Source: Cerasicoccus sp. TK19100
GTDB lineage: Bacteria > Verrucomicrobiota > Verrucomicrobiia > Opitutales > Cerasicoccaceae
DNA: 64,000 nt
Direction of reading: 5' to 3'
Assembly (NCBI RefSeq): GCF_027257155.1
Contig: NZ_JAPWDU010000004.1
Location: forward strand, 372,001 to 436,000
Shown here: positions 1 to 7,668 of the stretch, one piece after another
How the letters are laid out: each line of letters opens with the position of its first letter
Numbering within the stretch: the stretch's first letter is position 1
Translations under genes and position numbers: made by a program
Notes under the pieces: model-generated
The model's input: only the letters and a program-made list of their open reading frames with translations
Database searches by the model: none
What the model was told of the DNA's origin: nothing

Positions 1-185
1 ATCTGAACGCCACTCGCGCGGGCGGCACCGCAGTCACGAGCAGTGAGACCATTATCGAGGCCACCTACAGCGTGGCCCTCGCGCAGTGGTGCTCCCTCCA
101 GCCCGATCTGCAATACATCATCAATCCGCACTACAGCCACGACAACGCCCTCGTCCTGGGGGCCCGCTGCGCCATCGTTTTTTAA
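1..185 (+). CDS. OprB-like porin, C-terminal fragment
   Basis: The window opens inside a reading frame (first full codon at base 3) that ends at the TAA at 183-185. The visible 60 residues contain LQPDLQYIINP and end in ARCAIVF. An alternating pattern closing on a terminal aromatic residue is the outer-membrane beta-barrel signature, and QPDLQYIINP is characteristic of the last strands of OprB-type (carbohydrate-selective) porins. The next gene starts only 9 bases downstream, so this porin and the metal ABC transporter are probably one operon. That raises the possibility that the porin admits metal ions rather than sugar. The N-terminus lies outside the window. Confidence 0.75.
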   Translation, partial: LNATRAGGTAVTSSETIIEATYSVALAQWCSLQPDLQYIINPHYSHDNALVLGARCAIVF

Positions 186-194
186 ATCTACGCC

Positions 195-1163
195 ATGAGA
201 AAATACATCCTGAAAATTAGCCTACTGTTCGCGGCCTGTTGCGCCGCCCTTACCGCTCAAGCCGAGCCCAAAAGTTACCCGTATGAAATCGTCACCACCG
301 TCGGTATGATCACCGACATCGTGCGCAACGTTGCGGGCGACAAAGCCCGTGTCGAAGGCCTGATCGGCGAAGGCATCGACCCGCACCTCTACAAGCCCAC
401 CCGCGCCGACTTGATCGCCCTCAAGCGCGCCGACATCATCTTTTACAACGGCCTGATGCTCGAAGGCAAAATGGCCGACGTTCTGACCAAGCTCGCCCGC
501 CGCGGCCAGCCGGTTTACGCCGTCACCGAGGGGATCGATGATGACAGCGACTATGTCCTCAGCGACGAATCCGAGCACTACGATCCGCATGTGTGGATGG
601 ACGTGCGGGGCTGGATTTCCGCAACCTTCGTTGTCGCCAAGTCCTTGTCGGAGTTCGACCCAAAGAACGCCAGCTACTACCAGTCCAACGCGCGCACCTA
701 CGCCGCCGAACTGGAGACGCTCGACAACTACGCCCGCGAAGTCATTGCCAGCATCCCCGAGAACCAGCGTTACCTCGTCACCGCGCACGATGCGTTCAAT
801 TACCTGGGCCGCGCCTACGGTATCGAAGTGCGCGGCGTTCAGGGGCTCAGCACCGAGTCCGAAGCGGGCGTGCGCGACATCGAGCTGCTGGTCACCTTTC
901 TCGTGGAGAACCAGATTCCCGCCGTGTTCATCGAGTCGTCAGTAAGCGATAAGAACGTCCGCGCCCTCATCGAAGGTGCCAAAGCCAAAGGCCACACGCT
1001 CAAGATCGGCGGCGAACTTTTCTCCGACGCCATGGGCCCGGCCGGCACTTATGAGGGCACCTACATCGGCATGATCGACCACAACGCGACCACCATCGCC
1101 AACGCCCTCGGCGGCGAAGCCCCCGCCAAGGGCATGAACGGCAAACTCAGCGACGCCCATTGA
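195..1163 (+). CDS. Metal ABC transporter substrate-binding protein (TroA/MntC/ZnuA family)
   Basis: A 322-residue periplasmic binding protein for Mn2+, Zn2+ or Fe2+ that delivers metal to the permeases downstream. Residues 1-23 are a signal peptide ending AQA. Metal ligands typical of cluster A-I proteins are visible: His64 in IDPHLYKP, His132 in DPHVWMD, His198 in TAHDAF, and an acidic ligand towards the C-terminus (Asp295 in IDHN, or Glu247). There is no long His-rich loop between the first two histidines, which leans towards Mn/Fe rather than ZnuA-type zinc binding, but the metal cannot be fixed from sequence. It is the first of four ABC genes reading the same way. No separate promoter fits in the 9-bp gap after the porin. 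Confidence 0.92.
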   Translation: MRKYILKISLLFAACCAALTAQAEPKSYPYEIVTTVGMITDIVRNVAGDKARVEGLIGEGIDPHLYKPTRADLIALKRADIIFYNGLMLEGKMADVLTKLARRGQPVYAVTEGIDDDSDYVLSDESEHYDPHVWMDVRGWISATFVVAKSLSEFDPKNASYYQSNARTYAAELETLDNYAREVIASIPENQRYLVTAHDAFNYLGRAYGIEVRGVQGLSTESEAGVRDIELLVTFLVENQIPAVFIESSVSDKNVRALIEGAKAKGHTLKIGGELFSDAMGPAGTYEGTYIGMIDHNATTIANALGGEAPAKGMNGKLSDAH

Positions 1164-1191
1164 ATGGAGCGGAAAATGCTATAAATTATAA

Positions 1192-2025
1192 ATGACCATG
1201 CCCGACTTGATTTTTCATAAAAAGCCGAAGACGACGCTCCCGCTCCGCGAGGACGACCATTCGCCGCGGGCGCCGCTCTCCATCCACGACCTCACCGTGG
1301 CCTACCACCGCAAGCCGGTCCTGTGGGACATCGACCTCGACATCCCCGAAGGCAAGCTCGTCGGCATCGTCGGCCCCAATGGTGCCGGCAAGAGCACCCT
1401 CATCAAGGCATGCCTCGACCTGACACCCAAGGCATCGGGCGTGGTTCAAATTTACGGCCAACCCTACAAGCGCCAGCGCAGCGTGGTGGGCTACGTGCCG
1501 CAACGCGAAAGCGTCGACTGGGACTTCCCCGTCAGCGCGCTGGACGTCGTCACTATGGGCCTTTACCGCGACATCGGTTGGTTTAAAACCGTCCGCAAGC
1601 AGCACAAGGACATCGCCCGCGCCGCCCTGGAGCGCGTCGGCGTAGCACACTTGGCCGACCGTCAGATCAACCAGCTTTCCGGCGGCCAGCAGCAGCGCGT
1701 TTTCCTCGCCCGTGCACTGGCGCAGGACGCGACCTTGTATTTCATGGACGAGCCCTTTGCAGCCGTCGACGCCGCCACCGAGCGCGCCATCGTCACCTTG
1801 CTCAAGGATCTGAAAACACAGGGCAAGACGACGCTCGTCGTGCACCACGACCTGGCAACTGTCACACAATACTTCGACTACGTCATCCTGCTCAACATGC
1901 GCGTGGTCGCCGCAGGACCGACGGAAGAAGTCTTCACTGCGGAGAACCTCCACCGCACCTACGGCGGCAAGCTGACCCTGCTCGCCGAGGCTGGCCATGC
2001 CCTGAGCCAGATTAAGCGCGGATGA
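1192..2025 (+). CDS. Metal ABC transporter ATP-binding protein
   Basis: A 277-residue ATPase that powers the Mn/Zn/Fe importer from the cytoplasmic side. All ABC motifs are present in order: Walker A GPNGAGKST (about residues 61-69), Q-loop VPQRESVDWDFP, signature LSGGQQQR, Walker B TLYFMDEP and switch histidine TTLVVHHD. The QRESVDWDFP stretch is typical of the TroB/MntB/SitB branch. An N-terminal extension of about 28 residues precedes the nucleotide-binding fold. The start could be the ATG at 1192 or the one at 1198. It lies 28 bases after the binding protein and 13 bases before the first permease, consistent with a single transcript. Confidence 0.93.
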   Translation: MTMPDLIFHKKPKTTLPLREDDHSPRAPLSIHDLTVAYHRKPVLWDIDLDIPEGKLVGIVGPNGAGKSTLIKACLDLTPKASGVVQIYGQPYKRQRSVVGYVPQRESVDWDFPVSALDVVTMGLYRDIGWFKTVRKQHKDIARAALERVGVAHLADRQINQLSGGQQQRVFLARALAQDATLYFMDEPFAAVDAATERAIVTLLKDLKTQGKTTLVVHHDLATVTQYFDYVILLNMRVVAAGPTEEVFTAENLHRTYGGKLTLLAEAGHALSQIKRG

Positions 2026-2038
2026 CCTCGCCCGCTCA

Positions 2039-3445
2039 ATGATCCCCTTTCCGCTAGCCGAACTTTCCGGCCTCCACGACACTGGCTTCGATTGGCCGAC
2101 GTGGGAGGTGCTCTGGCGCGTGCTCACCGTGCAGGACCACAACACGCGCATCGTCGTGGTCAGCACCATGATCCTTGGCCTCGCCTCGGGGCTGGTCGGG
2201 TGCTTCCTGCTGTTGCGCAAACGCTCGCTCATGGGCGATGCGCTCTCCCACGCCTGCCTGCCCGGCATTGGCATCGCCTTCATCGTGCTCACCGCCATGG
2301 GCCTGCCGGGCAAGAGTCTGCCCGCACTCCTCCTCGGGGCGACTGTTACCGGGGTGCTCGGCGTCGTGCTCGTGCTGATGATCCGCAACACCTCCCGCAT
2401 CAAGGACGACGCCGCAATGGGCATCGTGCTGAGCGTGTTCTTTGGCCTGGGTGCCGTCTTCCTGCAAATGGCGCAGGAAGTCCCGGGCTACAGCGCCGCC
2501 GGCTTGGAATCGTTCATCTACGGCAAGACCGCCTCCATGGGCGCGCAGGACGCGTGGCTGCTCGGCGGCGTGGCGGCCGTCGCGCTGCTGTGCTCGCTGC
2601 TGCTTTTAAAAGAGCTCACCCTGCTCTGCTTCGATGAAGGCTTTGGCCGTAGCCAAGGCTGGCCCATCCACGGGCTCGACGTGATTCTGCTTGCGCTGGT
2701 CACACTGGTCACCGTCGTCGGGCTGCAGGCCGTCGGGCTGATCCTGATCATTGCCTTTTTAATCACACCCGCGGCGGCGGCGCGCTTTTGGACGAATGAT
2801 CTGCGCACGATGCTGATTCTGTCCGCCGTCATTGGCGGCGTTAGCGGCTGGTGTGGTGCCACGCTGAGTGCCCTGCTGCCGCGCCTGCCGGCCGGCGCGG
2901 TGATCGTGCTGGTCGCGGCGGCGATCTTTGTCGTGAGCATGTTCTTTGGCAGCGCACGCGGCGTCACCCGGCGCTGGCTTTCCATGTATCGGCTCAAGCG
3001 AAAGATTGGCAGACAGCATCTGCTCCGCGCCGTGTATGAAATCCAGGAATCACTCTGCCTCCAGGAAAGTAAAGAGCCGAGCAACGTCGCCATCCCGATA
3101 GAAACGCTCATCCAGCACCGCACCTGGTCGCCCAAAGACGTGCGCAGGCTCCTGCGCCAAGCCGACCGCGAAGACCACATCGACCAACTAGGCGGCCAAA
3201 CGATCCGCCTGTCCGAGGCCGGCTTTGGCGAGGCCGCGCGCATCACCCGCAACCACCGGCTGTGGGAAATTTTCCTGATCACCCATGCTGACATCGCCGC
3301 GAGCCACGTGGACCGCGACGCCGATTCCGTCGAGCATGTGCTGAGCCCAGACATGGTTCGCGAACTCGAGGAAAGACTCGACCTGCTCGGCATCCCCGAG
3401 AGCCCCCACCACATTGCCCAGCCCGAAACCGGAGGCCCCGCATGA
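2039..3445 (+). CDS. Metal ABC permease fused to a DtxR/MntR-type metalloregulator domain
   Basis: A 468-residue fusion. Residues to about 315 are an ABC-3 family permease with eight or so membrane segments and the family stretches MGDALSHACLPG and AVGLILIIAFLITPAAAA. The remainder is cytoplasmic. It begins with a winged-helix-like part (about 330-395, including WSPKDVRRLLRQADRE and IRLSEAGFGEAA), followed by the DtxR/MntR metal-binding and dimerisation helices: NHRLWEIFL, HVDRDAD, SVEHVLS. These keep the H/E/H ligand pattern of MntR-type proteins, and a PHH near the end matches the CPHG of DtxR. The fusion may let intracellular metal gate import, or may be a membrane-tethered regulator; neither is shown. 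The gene overlaps the next by 4 bp (ATGA). Permease call certain; DtxR call strong. Confidence 0.9.
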   Translation: MIPFPLAELSGLHDTGFDWPTWEVLWRVLTVQDHNTRIVVVSTMILGLASGLVGCFLLLRKRSLMGDALSHACLPGIGIAFIVLTAMGLPGKSLPALLLGATVTGVLGVVLVLMIRNTSRIKDDAAMGIVLSVFFGLGAVFLQMAQEVPGYSAAGLESFIYGKTASMGAQDAWLLGGVAAVALLCSLLLLKELTLLCFDEGFGRSQGWPIHGLDVILLALVTLVTVVGLQAVGLILIIAFLITPAAAARFWTNDLRTMLILSAVIGGVSGWCGATLSALLPRLPAGAVIVLVAAAIFVVSMFFGSARGVTRRWLSMYRLKRKIGRQHLLRAVYEIQESLCLQESKEPSNVAIPIETLIQHRTWSPKDVRRLLRQADREDHIDQLGGQTIRLSEAGFGEAARITRNHRLWEIFLITHADIAASHVDRDADSVEHVLSPDMVRELEERLDLLGIPESPHHIAQPETGGPA

Positions 3446-4389
3446 CCTGGATTATCGATGACACCTGGATGGTCATTATCGGCGCACTGGCGGCGATTGC
3501 CTGCGCATTGCCAGGCTGCTTCCTGCTGCTGCGCGGCATGAGCATGATGGGCGACGCGATCAGCCACGCCGTCCTGCCCGGCCTCGCGGTCGCGTTCCTC
3601 GTCACCGGTGCCCGGGCGAGCTTTACAATGTTTATCGGTGCAGCGGTGGTCGGGGTATTAACTGCGGTCTTCACGCAGTGGATCAGTACCCTCGGCAAAG
3701 TCGACCGGGGTGCCTCCATGGGCATCGTGTTCACGACGCTTTTTGCCATGGGCTTACTCCTCATCGTGCAAGCCGCCGACCACGTGGACCTCGATCCGAG
3801 CTGCGTACTCTATGGCAACATCGAGTGGACCACACTCGACGTCGCGTGGGAGTTCACCCTCGGCGAGACCCTGATCGAAGTACCCCGCGCCGCTGTCGTG
3901 CTGGGAGCCGTGACCTTGCTGAACCTGCTGATCACCATTGCCTTTTTCAAGGAGCTGAAGATCAGCTCTTTCGACCCGGAGCTGGCTACCACACAGGGCA
4001 TCAACGCGCAGCTGATGCACTACCTGCTGATGACCCAGGTGGCCATTACCACCGTCGCGGCGTTTGAAGTCGTGGGCAGCATCATCGTGATCGCGATGTT
4101 GATCACCCCCGCCGCCACCGCACACCTGCTCACCGACCGGCTCGGCCTCATGCTGCTGCTCAGCGCAATCATTGGGGCCTTGTCTGCTGGGATTGGTCAC
4201 CTGCTGGCCATCGTCCTGCCGCCGTTGATGGGCTACAGCGCCACGACCACCTCGGGCATGATGGCGGTCACCACCGGGCTGTTCTTCATCGCTGCCTGGC
4301 TCTTCGCGCCACGCTACGGCTGGATCACCCGCCTGCTCCAGCGCAAGGAAGTCGCCTCACCGTTCTCGGGTTCGCTGCCGAGTGATTAA
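3442..4389 (+). CDS. Metal ABC transporter permease, second subunit
   Basis: A 315-residue ABC-3 family integral membrane protein, the second channel half of the Mn/Zn/Fe importer. The family stretches MMGDAISHAVLPGLAVAF (near residue 35) and EVVGSIIVIAMLITPAATA (near 215) are clear, and the rest is hydrophobic helices. Unlike its partner it stops after the membrane domain with only a short tail, so it has no DtxR extension. Its ATG at 3442 overlaps the TGA of the fused permease, implying translational coupling and a fixed subunit ratio. It closes the operon; the downstream region has small hairpins but no obvious U-tract terminator. Confidence 0.92.
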   Translation: MTWIIDDTWMVIIGALAAIACALPGCFLLLRGMSMMGDAISHAVLPGLAVAFLVTGARASFTMFIGAAVVGVLTAVFTQWISTLGKVDRGASMGIVFTTLFAMGLLLIVQAADHVDLDPSCVLYGNIEWTTLDVAWEFTLGETLIEVPRAAVVLGAVTLLNLLITIAFFKELKISSFDPELATTQGINAQLMHYLLMTQVAITTVAAFEVVGSIIVIAMLITPAATAHLLTDRLGLMLLLSAIIGALSAGIGHLLAIVLPPLMGYSATTTSGMMAVTTGLFFIAAWLFAPRYGWITRLLQRKEVASPFSGSLPSD

Positions 4390-4805
4390 TTGCGAAAAAC
4401 GCGGTTAATTTTCACGCCAAAGCCTTGCCCCGTAGCCCGGAATCTGGCAGGATTCTCACCGAAGAACTAACTTCGTTAGCAAGGCCCTGATGCCTTGGGT
4501 TTCACCTTAAACATACCAACTTCCGGCGCATCAAGTATCGCCGACTGCGGCCCCAAGCGTCGCCGACTGTCACTCGAAGTGTCGCCGACACTCCCATGAA
4601 GCGTCGCCGACGCTTCGGCAGACAATACCGGGGGTTAACATCACGAAACCTCCGGGCTTACGCTCTGTTTCCCCAGAGGGATTGTGCGTGAATGCCCGTG
4701 CCTAAACGCATGCAACAGCGGTTGAGGCATGAGCATTTCCCATAGGCTACCTGAGGCCAACCGACCTTCAAGTGAATTGAAGTGCCGCTGCCGCCCTACT
4801 TCGAA
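4390..4805. other. Non-coding gap with hairpins and a repeat array
   Basis: No convincing gene in 416 bases. The left part has three small perfect stems: GAATC/GATTC (4440-4455), CTAAC/GTTAG (4467-4479) and AAGGC/GCCTT (4481-4496). CGAAG/CTTCG (4460-4475) competes with the middle stem, so two folds are possible. The right part holds the 22-bp array annotated separately. The gap separates the end of the metal operon from the 3' end of a convergent PEP-CTERM gene, so the stems could simply be the operon's 3' structure; none is followed by a T-run. Confidence 0.6.
4533..4620. repeat. Four tandem 22-bp repeats (iteron-like array)
   Basis: The core TCGCCGAC recurs at 4538, 4560, 4582 and 4604, an exact 22-bp period. 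Each unit begins AAGYRTCGCCGAC (13 bp) and continues with 9 variable bases. In units 3 and 4 the variable part is complementary to the conserved part: AGTGTC-GCC-GACACT and AAGCGTC-GCC-GACGCTT form perfect stems. Units 1 and 2 do not. Twenty-two bp is close to two helical turns, so the cores face one side of the DNA, as in arrays of protein-binding sites. The repeat is seen directly; any function is unknown. Confidence 0.85.
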
Positions 4806-5435
4806 TCAACGGCAAATCGCCGTAGCCTTGGAACGCTGGCAGTTGATTTTGCGCCGTCGCCAGATGAACACACCTAACGCTGCGAAACCAAACATTGCCA
4901 AGTAAGTCGAGGTTTCCGGAATGGCGGAGGACGACGTAACACTCAAGCTTTGCCCCGGGCCAGCCCCCCATGAAAGCCCACTGAATGGCAAAACATTCAT
5001 CGTGGTGAGATCGACGTTGGGAAGCACCACAAGACTATTGATCGGCCCGGAAGTAAAGCCATCTGGTACAAAGATAGTAGTCTGAGATAGCGCCTGCTCA
5101 TAAAAATAAAAGAAAGAATCACTGATACCAGCAGTTCCAACATAACTATAATTATCAACAAATGAAAAGATCGGCAGTGCTATTGGCAAAGTATAGTAAT
5201 CATCTCCTGGACGGGCCATACCAGCTGCTTGAGCCTCTGCAATGGAATTTGTAAATGCACCAGTAGGCGAGCCGCCATAGTTGTCATCGACGAGCGTCAA
5301 TCCGGTCACGTCAAGCGTGCCAGTAGCGGTGATGTGAACATCCGGCCCAACTTGGGAAAAGTCCAAGGTAAGCGCCCCGAATGCGCATGTTGAAAAGGAA
5401 GTGATGCCCAGAGTGAGTAGTAATAGCTTCTTCAT
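4806..5435 (-). CDS. PEP-CTERM sorting domain protein
   Basis: A 209-residue exported protein of unknown function. The start has a signal peptide (MKKLLLLTLGITSFSTCAFG) and the C-terminus has an exosortase sorting signal: IPETSTY, a hydrophobic helix, then WRRRK. The motif reads PET rather than the usual PEP. About 13 residues (INCQRSKATAICR) follow the basic cluster, longer than normal, which suggests the original stop has been lost. The middle is rich in Ser, Thr, Asp and Gly and shows no recognisable enzyme motif. The start has AAGGAG about 10 bases upstream. No exosortase gene is in this window. Confidence 0.85.
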   Translation of the reverse strand: MKKLLLLTLGITSFSTCAFGALTLDFSQVGPDVHITATGTLDVTGLTLVDDNYGGSPTGAFTNSIAEAQAAGMARPGDDYYTLPIALPIFSFVDNYSYVGTAGISDSFFYFYEQALSQTTIFVPDGFTSGPINSLVVLPNVDLTTMNVLPFSGLSWGAGPGQSLSVTSSSAIPETSTYLAMFGFAALGVFIWRRRKINCQRSKATAICR

Positions 5436-5705
5436 CGTGTTTTGATCCTAAGGAGCAAAAAGCAGGCCCAAAGACTTCCAGTCAATGAATTAATATACTC
5501 TCTCGTCGCAAAGCATTAGAACCTACGCCAACCACCGCCAAATGGATATGATTCACCGACTTCTCAAATGACCGTCGCCCGTGAAACACCTGCCCCGCGT
5601 CGCAACTTGCCCACTTCGGCGTCACCAACACCCCATTAACCGCATCCCTGGAGAACCCACAAGACGGTGTTGCATTCCTGGCCTGATGGTGCCTCAGTAG
5701 GCGGC

Positions 5706-6290
5706 ATGCGTATCGGTCTCTTTGGCGGCAGTTTTGATCCCATCCATCATGGGCACCTGCTGCATGCCCAGGATGCGCTGGACCTCGCCCAACTGGACCG
5801 CATCGCATTTGTGCCCGCCGCGCAGGCACCGCTCAAGTCCAACGGTGCCCCCGGAGCCAATGCAGCAGACCGCCTGAAAATGATCGAGCTCGCCATCGCC
5901 GCGCAACCAGCGTTTGCCGTCCTGGGCGACGAGATCGAGCGCGGCGGTGTCAGCTACACCATCGACACCGTGCGCCGGCTAAAAGCACGTTGGCCTGACG
6001 ACCAGCTATTTTGGATCATCGGTGCCGATCAGGTTGCGCAGCTCGATCAATGGCGCGACATCGACGAGCTGCTTTCGCTGGCGACATTTCTTTGCTTGCG
6101 GCGCCCCGGTTTTAACGCCGAAATCCCCGCCAGCATCCCCACCGACGCCATCCAATGGATCAGCGCCCGTCAACTGGAGCTGAGCTCGACCGAAATACGC
6201 GAACGCGCCGCCTCCGGAGCCTCGGTTGACTTTTTCTTGCCGCCCGCGGTGGCAGATTATATGACTACCAAACAACTTTATTGCCGATAA
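5706..6290 (+). CDS. nadD: Nicotinate-nucleotide adenylyltransferase
   Basis: Transfers AMP from ATP to nicotinate mononucleotide to give deamido-NAD in NAD biosynthesis. The 194-residue product starts MRIGLFGGSFDPIHHGHL, which contains the nucleotidyltransferase signature GGSFDP.H.GH. Further family features are FVPAAQAPLKS, the FWIIGADQ strand and a C-terminal SSTEIRERAA (the ISSTxIR motif). An in-frame start 39 bases upstream would put 13 extra residues before the family start, so ATG 5706 is preferred. rsfS follows almost without a gap, the common bacterial nadD-rsfS arrangement. Confidence 0.95.
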   Translation: MRIGLFGGSFDPIHHGHLLHAQDALDLAQLDRIAFVPAAQAPLKSNGAPGANAADRLKMIELAIAAQPAFAVLGDEIERGGVSYTIDTVRRLKARWPDDQLFWIIGADQVAQLDQWRDIDELLSLATFLCLRRPGFNAEIPASIPTDAIQWISARQLELSSTEIRERAASGASVDFFLPPAVADYMTTKQLYCR

Positions 6291-6301
6291 AACGAAAATT
6301 T

Positions 6302-6712
6302 ATGCCGACCACCGATACGACGAAGCAGAAGCCTGAACCACGCGCCCTGATGGCGCTTTGCTGTGAGGCCCTGGACGACAAAAAAGCCATCGACCTGAAA
6401 ATCCTCGACGTGCGCGGCATCTCGACGGTCACCGACTACCTGGTGCTGGCTTCCGGCAATTCCCAGCCACACCTGAAGGCCTTGCGCGGCGCAGTCGAGC
6501 GCACCCTGAAGGACGCCAAAAGCCACGTGGTTGGTGCCGAAACCGGCGATGACAGCGGCTGGCAGGTCGTCGACGCCTTCGACTTCATGGTCCACATTTT
6601 CACGCCCGAAATGCGCGATAACTACCGCCTGGAACAGCTCTGGAAGGACTCCGTCAAGATCGACCCCGCCGAGCTCAATCAGCCCGAGCAACCAGCGGCC
6701 GACTCTCAATAA
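6302..6712 (+). CDS. rsfS: Ribosome silencing factor RsfS
   Basis: A 136-residue RsfS/RsfA (DUF143, plant IOJAP) protein that binds L14 on the large ribosomal subunit and blocks subunit joining under nutrient limitation. Visible family stretches are LKILDVRGIS, DYLVLASGNSQPHLKAL, and GWQVVDAFDFMVHIFTPEMRDNYRLEQLW. The C-terminus adds a short polar tail. A TTG at 6281 is in frame but overlaps the end of nadD; the ATG at 6302 is preferred. The gene is 12 bases behind nadD and presumably in its transcript. Confidence 0.94.
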   Translation: MPTTDTTKQKPEPRALMALCCEALDDKKAIDLKILDVRGISTVTDYLVLASGNSQPHLKALRGAVERTLKDAKSHVVGAETGDDSGWQVVDAFDFMVHIFTPEMRDNYRLEQLWKDSVKIDPAELNQPEQPAADSQ

Positions 6713-6742
6713 ATTTTCTAAGCGCAAAGCCATTTTTTGCCC

Positions 6743-6773
6743 TTGACGATTGCTCCGCCTCCGTCATTTTTAT
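6743..6773 (+). promoter_or_regulatory. Possible promoter of tRNA-Ala
   Basis: TTGACG at 6743-6748 and TTTTAT at 6768-6773 lie upstream of the tRNA (start 6787). The spacing of 19 is long for a sigma-70-type promoter, so this is a weak call. The alternative is read-through from nadD-rsfS. Confidence 0.3.
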
Positions 6774-6786
6774 GCGCTTTGCTTAA

Positions 6787-6862
6787 GGGGCCGTAGCTCA
6801 GTTGGAAGAGCGCTTGCATGGCATGCAAGAGGTCGTCGGTTCGATCCCGATCGGCTCCACCA
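6787..6862 (+). tRNA. tRNA-Ala (GGC anticodon)
   Basis: A complete 76-base tRNA with encoded CCA. The acceptor stem GGGGCCG pairs with CGGCTCC and contains the G3:U70 wobble that identifies alanine tRNAs. The anticodon arm is CTTGC / AT-GGC-AT / GCAAG, giving anticodon GGC. The T arm contains GGTTCGATCCC. An 18-base copy of the 3' end with one mismatch recurs at 15029-15046, marking this tRNA as a likely integration site. Confidence 0.97.
6842..6859 (+). repeat. Candidate attL: 3' end of tRNA-Ala
   Basis: CGATCCCGATCGGCTCCA, the T-arm and acceptor 3' half of the tRNA, is repeated as CGATCCCGATCGGTTCCA at 15029-15046. Integrases of the tyrosine family typically use exactly this part of a tRNA, leaving the tRNA intact at one end. 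Confidence 0.45.
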
Positions 6863-6880
6863 TTTTAAGCCACTGATTAC

Positions 6881-6909
6881 GGATAAAATTTAATGTGTTG
6901 TTTTTATCC
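6881..6909. repeat. Inverted repeat after tRNA-Ala
   Basis: GGATAAAA (6881-6888) and TTTTATCC (6902-6909) form an 8-bp stem with a 13-base loop. There is no T-run after it, so it is a poor intrinsic terminator; it may be an RNA 3' structure or a trace of the integration junction. Confidence 0.4.
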
Positions 6910-7060
6910 AAAAATTCAATGCCTGGCGCTGAGGTAAGAGCTCTAACGCTACGCAACATCTGATTCAGGTGAGCGATTTAACCTCATGTCGCGATTTTGG
7001 TTGTGAAAGCCAATCATTGGCCTTTCACTAAACCATGACATTATTTATTAAAGGGCGTGT

Positions 7061-7381
7061 TTGAGCGCCCGCATTGGTCGACAAAGGATCGCTTCCCAGG
7101 GAAACTATCTGCCGTGGATGTGTGGCATTGAGACCTTTAGCCGCAGCCATTATCGGTCAATCGCAAACGCCTTGCCCAAAGCCGATTGCTGCGTCGGCGC
7201 AGTTACGGAGAAAACTCCTAGCGATGACTACACGGATGAGGTTCGTTTTCAGATTCAAGAAAAAGACCTTCGCGCCTATCGTCGAACCGCAGACTTACTG
7301 AATATCAGAAACACAGATGTTCTTTGCGTTCAGCACGGATTGGGAATCCGGCAAGGAGCAATTTCGGATCTGTGTATCTAA
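7061..7381 (+). pseudogene. Glycosyltransferase (GT4-type) N-terminal remnant
   Basis: The 106-codon open stretch matches the start of a family of large glycosyltransferases: the usual pattern is (Y/L)PxxCGIATF near the start, followed by EVRFxIxxxDxxSYRRAADFLN and VDVLCLQHEFGIFGG. Here these appear as LPWMCGIETFSRS, DEVRFQIQEKDLRAYRRTADLLNIR and TDVLCVQHGLGIRQG. The frame then stops, so the whole catalytic part is missing, and it begins on a TTG without a clear ribosome site. It lies right behind the tRNA in the accessory block and is best read as a decayed fragment. Confidence 0.7.
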
Positions 7382-7527
7382 TCCTAGGTGTGACGCATCC
7401 CAACCCCTTGGCCAGTGATGGCGAATGCAACCGACTCGAATAAATCACCTTAACGGAAAAAAGTAGCCAATCCATTTTCGGTTCGAGGATTAACCTTGGA
7501 ACCATAAATCCAAAAATCACTGTAGAC

Positions 7528-7662
7528 ATGGGCGATAAATCACCAAAATCAAAACAGAAGAATCAAAACCAAAAGCAGGGCAAAGATGCGGCTATTGCCA
7601 AAGAAAAACAGCGTATCATCGATAGCAAAAAAGCCCCTGCGATTACCCCAAAAAAGAAATAA
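7528..7662 (+). CDS. Small lysine-rich MGDKSPKSK protein
   Basis: A 44-residue protein starting MGDKSPKSKQKNQNQ and ending PAITPKKK. It is composed largely of Lys, Gln, Ala and Ser and is expected to be disordered and strongly basic. Short proteins with the same MGDKSPKSK start are common in Opitutae-type and some proteobacterial genomes, with no assigned function. The ATG at 7528 and TAA at 7660-7662 are clear. Its basic nature would suit nucleic-acid binding, but that is a guess. Confidence 0.7.
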   Translation: MGDKSPKSKQKNQNQKQGKDAAIAKEKQRIIDSKKAPAITPKKK

Positions 7663-7668
7663 TGGAAA

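Noticed and set aside
1186-2424. 412-codon open frame on the minus strand
   Set aside because: It is antisense to the ABC ATPase and permease, which carry all family motifs. Its composition (runs of Arg, Ser, Asp, Val) is that of a GC-rich shadow.
2518-3567. 349-codon minus-strand open frame
   Set aside because: Antisense to the two permeases; Ser/Arg-rich shadow with no motif.
4533-4620. CRISPR array
   Set aside because: The conserved part is only 13 bp and the variable part only 9 bp, far too short, and there are no cas genes.
5482-5829. 115-codon minus-strand frame opposite the nadD start
   Set aside because: It overlaps the certain nadD N-terminus and has no recognisable family; the part in the intergenic region alone is too short to judge.
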